This document shows positions 58,661 through 64,000 of a DNA stretch of 64,000 nt, one piece after another. The position numbers and the translations under genes are program-made. Under the pieces are notes generated by a model. That model was not told the origin of the DNA, searched no databases, and worked only from the letters and a program-made list of their open reading frames with translations. The stretch is from Ochotona curzoniae (lineage: Eukaryota > Chordata > Mammalia > Lagomorpha > Ochotonidae). The stretch covers positions 9,546,001-9,610,000 of the forward strand of contig NW_024464918.1 in the NCBI RefSeq assembly GCF_017591425.1, in the 5' to 3' direction. Positions within the stretch are counted from its first letter, which is position 1, and every line of letters starts with the position of its first letter.

Positions 58661-58933
58661 ATTATTTAAGGTGGCAACTCAGAGAGCCAAAAAAAAAAAA
58701 AAAACACAGATCCTTAAACTCAAATAGATGTAAAATACTGGTAATAATGAAACAAAAGTTAGTGAAAACATGAAAAATATTAAAACATGTCATAGTATGT
58801 CTCTTTGCAAAGAAAACTAAAATAAATAAAACTATTGAACACCACTTTTAAACAAATAAATCATAGGCAACTCATTGAGAAAGGAGAATAGTTATCAAGC
58901 CATGAAGAAACTTTAGAAATAAGCAAATGTGAT

Positions 58934-58983
58934 GAAAAACTCTGTTTTTGAAAAATACTATGAGAAACTCTGTTTTTGAAAAA
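58934..58983. repeat. Tandem duplication, period 28
   Basis: AAACTCTGTTTTTGAAAAAT occurs twice, 28 bases apart, with a slightly different spacer. Confidence 0.93.
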
Positions 58984-60029
58984 TCTAAATAGATTAATTT
59001 ACAGAAATGCCACTTAACCAGAATCAACTATATTTGACAGAAAATGTCTAAACTGTGAAATTTGCATCTAAAAATAGAGTATTTCCAGTATATGTCCAAT
59101 TTAAAAATTGGACCCAGCACTTTACAGATTGTCCAAATGGCAGAAGTTCCTTTTTATTAGCTGGATAAATATGTCATACATATCTGATAGGTTTTATATG
59201 TACACACATGGACACACACATCAGCAGTAATTAGTGTAAATATTTGCTGATCATCTAACTGTAAACATAGAATTTTGAAAAGTAGCAGAAAAGTCGCCTA
59301 ATCATTCAATAAAATACCATGTCATAAAACATTGAAAATCAATACTGTCCAAAATTGTTACAAAAAATACAAAATAATCAGGGGACCTTTTTTTTTTCTT
59401 TTAAAAAAAGGTATAGACTCCACAAATGGAGTGTTAGTTTCTATAAAGAATTGACTGCATGAAAATGAAAATTTTCATTCAATTTCTAACTTGATTATGA
59501 GCTCATGGGAAACTCATCCTGAAATATCCCAAAAGTGTCATTTAAAATAAAAGACTCTGAGAACAACACATGGACAGACAAGAGCAGAATAGATTCAGAG
59601 ACAGATCACAGAGCATAAGGATGAGTACACTAGATCCAGTATGACAGTGAGATTTCTGATTTGTCCCGCTTAACGTCATTCTCTGTTTTTGTTTCTTGAG
59701 TATTTTTCTTGTTCTTCCCTTTTCCTTCTGCTTCATCTCCTGGCCACTTCACTCTCACTTTTTTTCCCCCCTTTACATTTCTCATTAAGTATCTACATAG
59801 AATGCATTTATTTTCAAGGGCTGTTTTTTCAAGGCTGTTTCCATGTTCCAGTCAAGAATAAAATTTCATTGTTATCCATAAAGAATGTGACAACTTTTCA
59901 CTATTCAGGTGTCTGTTCACCACCATGCCAGCAGATTTTCCCACAAATAGGCATTCCTATTATAGTTTGCTGTTCAGATCACCACTTCGATACTTATTCC
60001 TAAAACAGAAGAAACCCATTTGAGCTTGT

Positions 60030-60066
60030 GTCACCAGTGTGAGAACCAGTGGGTCACCAGTGTGAG
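60030..60066. repeat. Tandem duplication, period 23
   Basis: GTCACCAGTGTGAG occurs twice, 23 bases apart. Confidence 0.93.
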
Positions 60067-63000
60067 CAGTTTTGTTGTTCTAAATGAGAAATAGCCACTT
60101 TGATATCTCAGGGCTGAATAGGAGCATTGCGACATTGAAATTAAAATATCGGAACTGTGTTTCTGCAGTTTGCTTTGGTGACCTGCATTCAACAGTATCA
60201 TCCTTTCACCAGAACATATCAATGTTGACTATCACTCTTTTCAAAATACTCGTTTCTTGTTTTTCTGTTTTATGTTTTCAGCCAACTCCATTTTCTTTTC
60301 CTTTTTTTCCCCCAAGAATTTGACATTATATGTTCACGTTATTTTTGCACAACTTCCACTAACTGGATACGTTAAAGTGAAGGCACACACTGTGTTCACT
60401 TGGCTTTTATAAAAACTGGAATTTCTAACCCAAAGACTGTTTCTTTTAAAGATATCACAGAGAAAATATCTCTGACATTAATTTGAGTCTCAAGCTAAAA
60501 AATCAGTTTTTTAAAGTCTGAGCTTCGTAAGATGAACAAAACAGCCAATTGATTATTTTCAAATGAAGCAATGAAGTTTTCCAGAAGTACATAATGAAGA
60601 TGGAGGAAAGATCCAGTGAAAATCTGGTTCTAATAACCTTAAAACGTACACCATAACACTTCAGTAGTTTCACAGGTGGAAAATGTGAAGTGTGGTTTAC
60701 ACTACTTGCCATAAGCCAATTTTATCTGCTTCCAGCCATATGGTTTGGGAAACTGGGACTTTCAGGAGAACTCAGTGAAATTTAACAGCACTCTCTCAGA
60801 ATGGTTTAAACACCATTCTAAGACACATTAGGGACTTTGTTTTTCATTTCTTCTCCTTTTTAAAAAACAATATATACCACCATACTGATATTTTGAAACA
60901 GTATGTGCAATGTTTTTGCAATTTGCAGAAAATTGCTATATTGCTTCTCTGAAAATTTGTTTCAAGGCTGAATGTATGATTGGTGGCTTCTCTCTGTGTG
61001 CATGAAATGCAAAGCACTTAATGTAAAATATGCCTAATAATTTTAAACAGCAATTACAATTTTTGCAGCTTCAAAATTATTGCTTAATTATACCTATCAA
61101 AATAAATATCACTAAGGATCATTCAAAGAAATGTCTGAGGCAATTTGGTAAAAGAATCACATTTTATCCAATCTCTACTTTTTTGGGGGCAATACACATT
61201 TATGATGTCTACAAAACAACATAATTTGAGACTCAGAATTTTTTTTTCCTGGTCCTTCACACTTACTGACCCCCCTCTGCCACCTTCAAAAAACACTCTA
61301 AAACTTCCAGTATGAGTTTAACGCAATTGCTATATTTTCAAAATTCCTCCGAGGTAAACTAGATGAGATTAAGAAAAACCAATATGCTATAATAAAATAT
61401 CATACATTATAAATTTATCCACTCTTATACACACACCCACAGTGAAAGAAAATAGCTTTTGCAACCTTAGAAAATATTTCCAAACTCATGGAAAAAGTGA
61501 CTTGCTTACACATTCCTTCTGAGAGTATAAATAATACTGATTCCTCAGCATCTAGTGTAGAATTCCTTGAGTTAATACAAAAAAAATGACAAAAGTCGAA
61601 TTTATATGAAATTGATTAGTTTGAAAACAATAGTGCCTGTAATTAGAATAGGTCAGGAAAAGTTTCTCCATAAATTATTTATTAGAAAGCACTCCATAGA
61701 AAACCCAGGGAAATGTCAAGGCAGGTGCAATCTTTTTAAACTATTCCTGTATAAATCAATTAAGGTGCTTTATTTTGACACCTAGTGTCAGTATTTACCA
61801 AACGTAGACAGACAAGTCCATCCCTGCAGCATGCATTTGCAAATAACTTTACTCATTAATGTTTAATTAAGACAGAGGAAAACTGTCCTTGATATTTTGC
61901 TGCAATTAGTGCTCTCCATACCCCACTGACTTCTCATGATGAATTACTTTTCAAATGAAAAGTGAAGTGATTAAAACTGGAGACACTTCATCTGCTATGC
62001 CTTGCCCAAACCATGATTTAAAGAGAAAATCAAATAATGCTAAGCTTAGTGAAAACGTATACAAAATCATTTACAACTGTTGAATCGTGAAGTTCCTTTT
62101 TCATTACAGCATTAAAATGACATATCAATCACAGTTTATTCCAATTAAATCATAAACTTCCACAATACCAGAGTTTCCATGGGTTTAATATAACTCCAGC
62201 CTAAGATACACCATGAACAACAAATGTTCAATTTGTGTAACTTTGCCAATGGTGCTCCAACATCTCACCTATAGTTTTGATATTGTACTGTTTTAATGAA
62301 TTCTATAACCCACTGTGCTCCAAATCTTCATTTACTGCAGAATAACACTGCAAATCTGAAACATAGGTTGGCTAAGGTGACATTACACATATAACAACTG
62401 ATAAACCTAAATGAAAATGAAATTCCTCATGTGTCTCAATATGTTCTCCCCTTCCCACTTTTCAAATACTTTCTGTTTATCTCACCCTGGAGGAGCAAAT
62501 GTGCTATGGGGAGCGTTTATTAGCTCTTTGATATCATCTATTTTGGAAGATCCTTGAAACAGCATTTTATTATTGTATGTTTTATGTTAAGTCTAATATT
62601 AACAAACTATCCAAAGTGTCATTATGAGTTTGTTTTTATACATTCCTTTTTTCATTACTTCTAGAATCTCTGACACATGAATTTTCATGTAATAGTCTTA
62701 AAACTAGGTCTACCAACAGGGATGTAATGCTTGTTCTAAAGAGGGAATATTTACCAACAAGGAGGATACCGTGAAATGTCCACAAAAAAAATCCAGACTT
62801 CCAGATTCTCTGTAAATAACACTGGAACGCAAGGCCACTCTGATCCCGCATTATCATATGATTAGCATCTCCAGAGCTGAATCTAACTGGCTCCAATGAA
62901 TGGTGCCTATATCTATCAATTTTCCACAGCCCCTACTACTTTCCATTATTCCCCAAAATCTGAGGTTTGGCTGTGTTGTCACTGAACTTCATGATGCCTC

Positions 63001-63235
63001 TGTGACTCTTCAAATACATGCTTGCTTCACTCATCTGTTTTACTATTATTGACCCTAGATGCTTTTTAAATGTGTAACCATGGAAACAGCTGCTGCAGCA
63101 ACAAAAATACCAAATGAGACACAGTATCAATTCACACACAAACTAACATGAAGATTTTCAACTTATATATCAAGAGCTAATTTAAATTTGTGTGAAAGAA
63201 TGGCAGGGTTGGAGAGGAGGGTGTACTATGAAACA

Positions 63236-63432
63236 ATAGGATCTGCTCCTTTTGATGCCCTCAGCCTAAACTGGGGTTACTTGGGATTCAGTCCCATCTC
63301 TGCTTCTGATTCAACTTCTTGCTAATGTGTACTTTGGGAAGTGGATGAAGATGTGTTTACCTGTATTCCTGTTATCCATGTGGGAGACCCTAGTGGAGAT
63401 CCCGCCTCCTGACTTCTGCCTCGTCCAGTCCA
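63236..63432 (+). mobile_element. Diverged CSINE
   Basis: ATCTGCTCCTTTTGATGCCC, TTCAGTCCCATCTCTGC, TTCTTGCTAATGTGTACTTTG, CCATGTGGGAGACCCTAG and GGAGATCCCGCCTCCTGACT follow the CSINE order. The head and tail are not clear. Confidence 0.55.
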
Positions 63433-63677
63433 GGCAGGACTGAACCAGAGAATATAAGAGAGCCCCTGGAACTCAGGCTGTGTAACACTGCTGACCGATT
63501 CTATCCAAAAACGAGCCAGAAGCCGACTCTCAGAAGCACAGGAGTCTATTCACTTACTGGTGGACTGTCCAAAACCACCACATACAGAAGAGGAGAGAAG
63601 TTCCAACAGACAATTAGGGGCTTTTAAACTCACACTGGCATGAAAAACTATCCAGTCAAACAAGACTAAGGGGGAAT
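63433..63677 (+). mobile_element. Possible endogenous retrovirus internal or LTR-flanking sequence
   Basis: No open frame of note. It ends in a polypurine-tract-like AAGGGGGAA (63668-63676) just before a TTGTCAGG. That fits the junction between a provirus interior and its 3' LTR. It includes ATATAAGAGAGCCCCTGG (63451-63469), itself LTR-like. Family not identified. Confidence 0.3.
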
Positions 63678-64000
63678 TGTCAGGAATTGTTGTCTTCTCA
63701 AGGTTGAACACTCTTTCTTCCAAGGGTTGTGAAAGATCTGTGTTTTGGCCTGGGCCGTCAGGGGAACTTTATATCTGAGTGCTAATATGAGGATAAGGGG
63801 AAGATCAACCACCTGCAACCCAGCTGCCAGGCACCAGTAGGACAAACAACAGTGCTGTTAATTACCTTAAGCTATCCAATGGGAAAATGTTTATACAGAG
63901 TAAGAGATGCATCCTGTTTGGTAGTGAGGAGCTGAAGCAAGCAAGCAAGCAAGCAAGCAGGTGGGGTGGTGGAGGTTATAAAAGCCAGTTTTGCAGTCAG
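63678..64000 (+). mobile_element. Probable retroviral LTR (U3 part), cut by window end
   Basis: It starts TGTCAGG after the polypurine-like tract. It carries a CCAAT box in ATCCAATGGG (near 63875), an (AAGC)6 run (63935-63958) and a TATA box TATAAAAG at 63977-63984. The window ends 16 bases after that box, about where transcription would start. The CAAT-TATA arrangement and spacing fit a retroviral U3. The R and U5 regions, if present, lie beyond the window. Other reading: an unrelated TATA promoter of a host gene on the plus strand. Confidence 0.5.
63935..63958. repeat. (AAGC)6 tetranucleotide run
   Basis: Six perfect AAGC units just upstream of the TATA box. Confidence 0.95.

Larger units (their letters stand above)
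58661..63235. other. 4.5 kb SINE-free unique DNA with candidate conserved element
   Basis: No gene or L1 recognised. It holds an A-run (58690-58704), a 28-base tandem duplication (58934-58983), a 23-base-period duplication (60030-60066) and CT-rich stretches at 59690-59780 and 60285-60315. 61690-62160 looks like a conserved noncoding element (AT-rich but highly ordered). A 104-codon plus frame at 59689-60003 starts in T-rich sequence and is not convincing. Confidence 0.4.

Overview
This is a repeat-rich, AT-rich stretch of mammalian nuclear DNA with no protein-coding gene I can support. The diagnostic feature is about 35 copies of a tRNA-derived SINE with the layout of the lagomorph CSINE family. 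It has a Pol III box A/box B head, a conserved middle with motifs such as CAAAGCTTTGGGACCCTGC and GTGGGAGACC, a GAAGATCTTCCTCTCTGTCTC segment and an AATAAA-like tail. The youngest copies do not match the rabbit consensus as I remember it, so I infer a pika (Ochotona). Lagomorph is well supported; the genus is inference.

Layout. 1-5.6 kb: unique DNA, a CT/TA microsatellite and a dense SINE cluster (3.6-5.6 kb). 5.6-10 kb: mostly unique. 10.1-11.6 kb: an old plus-strand L1 ORF2 relic carrying two SINEs. 11.6-16.8 kb: unique DNA with a MIR. 16.8-28.1 kb: many SINEs, including the best-preserved copies with target-site duplications (TSDs), and small L1 relics. 28-34.6 kb: unique DNA, two minus-strand L1 3' ends and a MIR. 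35-40.7 kb: an internally deleted SINE, an AT hairpin, a MIR and two older SINEs. 43.3-46.1 kb: two plus-strand L1 3' ends separated by an LTR-like stretch. 49.6-50.6 kb: a GC- and CpG-rich block that stands out sharply from everything else. 51-54.8 kb: unique, with one small CpG-containing candidate exon. 54.9-58.7 kb: SINEs, simple repeats and L1 pieces in both orientations. 58.7-63.2 kb: SINE-free unique DNA. 63.2-64 kb: an old SINE, then what looks like a retroviral LTR promoter cut by the window edge.

No genes act together here. The window reads as intergenic or deep intronic DNA. The open frames (153 codons at most) are about as long as chance gives in AT-rich DNA of this size, and several lie inside SINEs. 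The stretches most worth testing are the CpG-rich block (orphan promoter or L1 5'UTR), the small CpG-containing segment near 52.3 kb, the terminal LTR, and a few SINE-free segments that look like conserved noncoding elements by eye. No CRISPR, bacterial or viral gene system is present.
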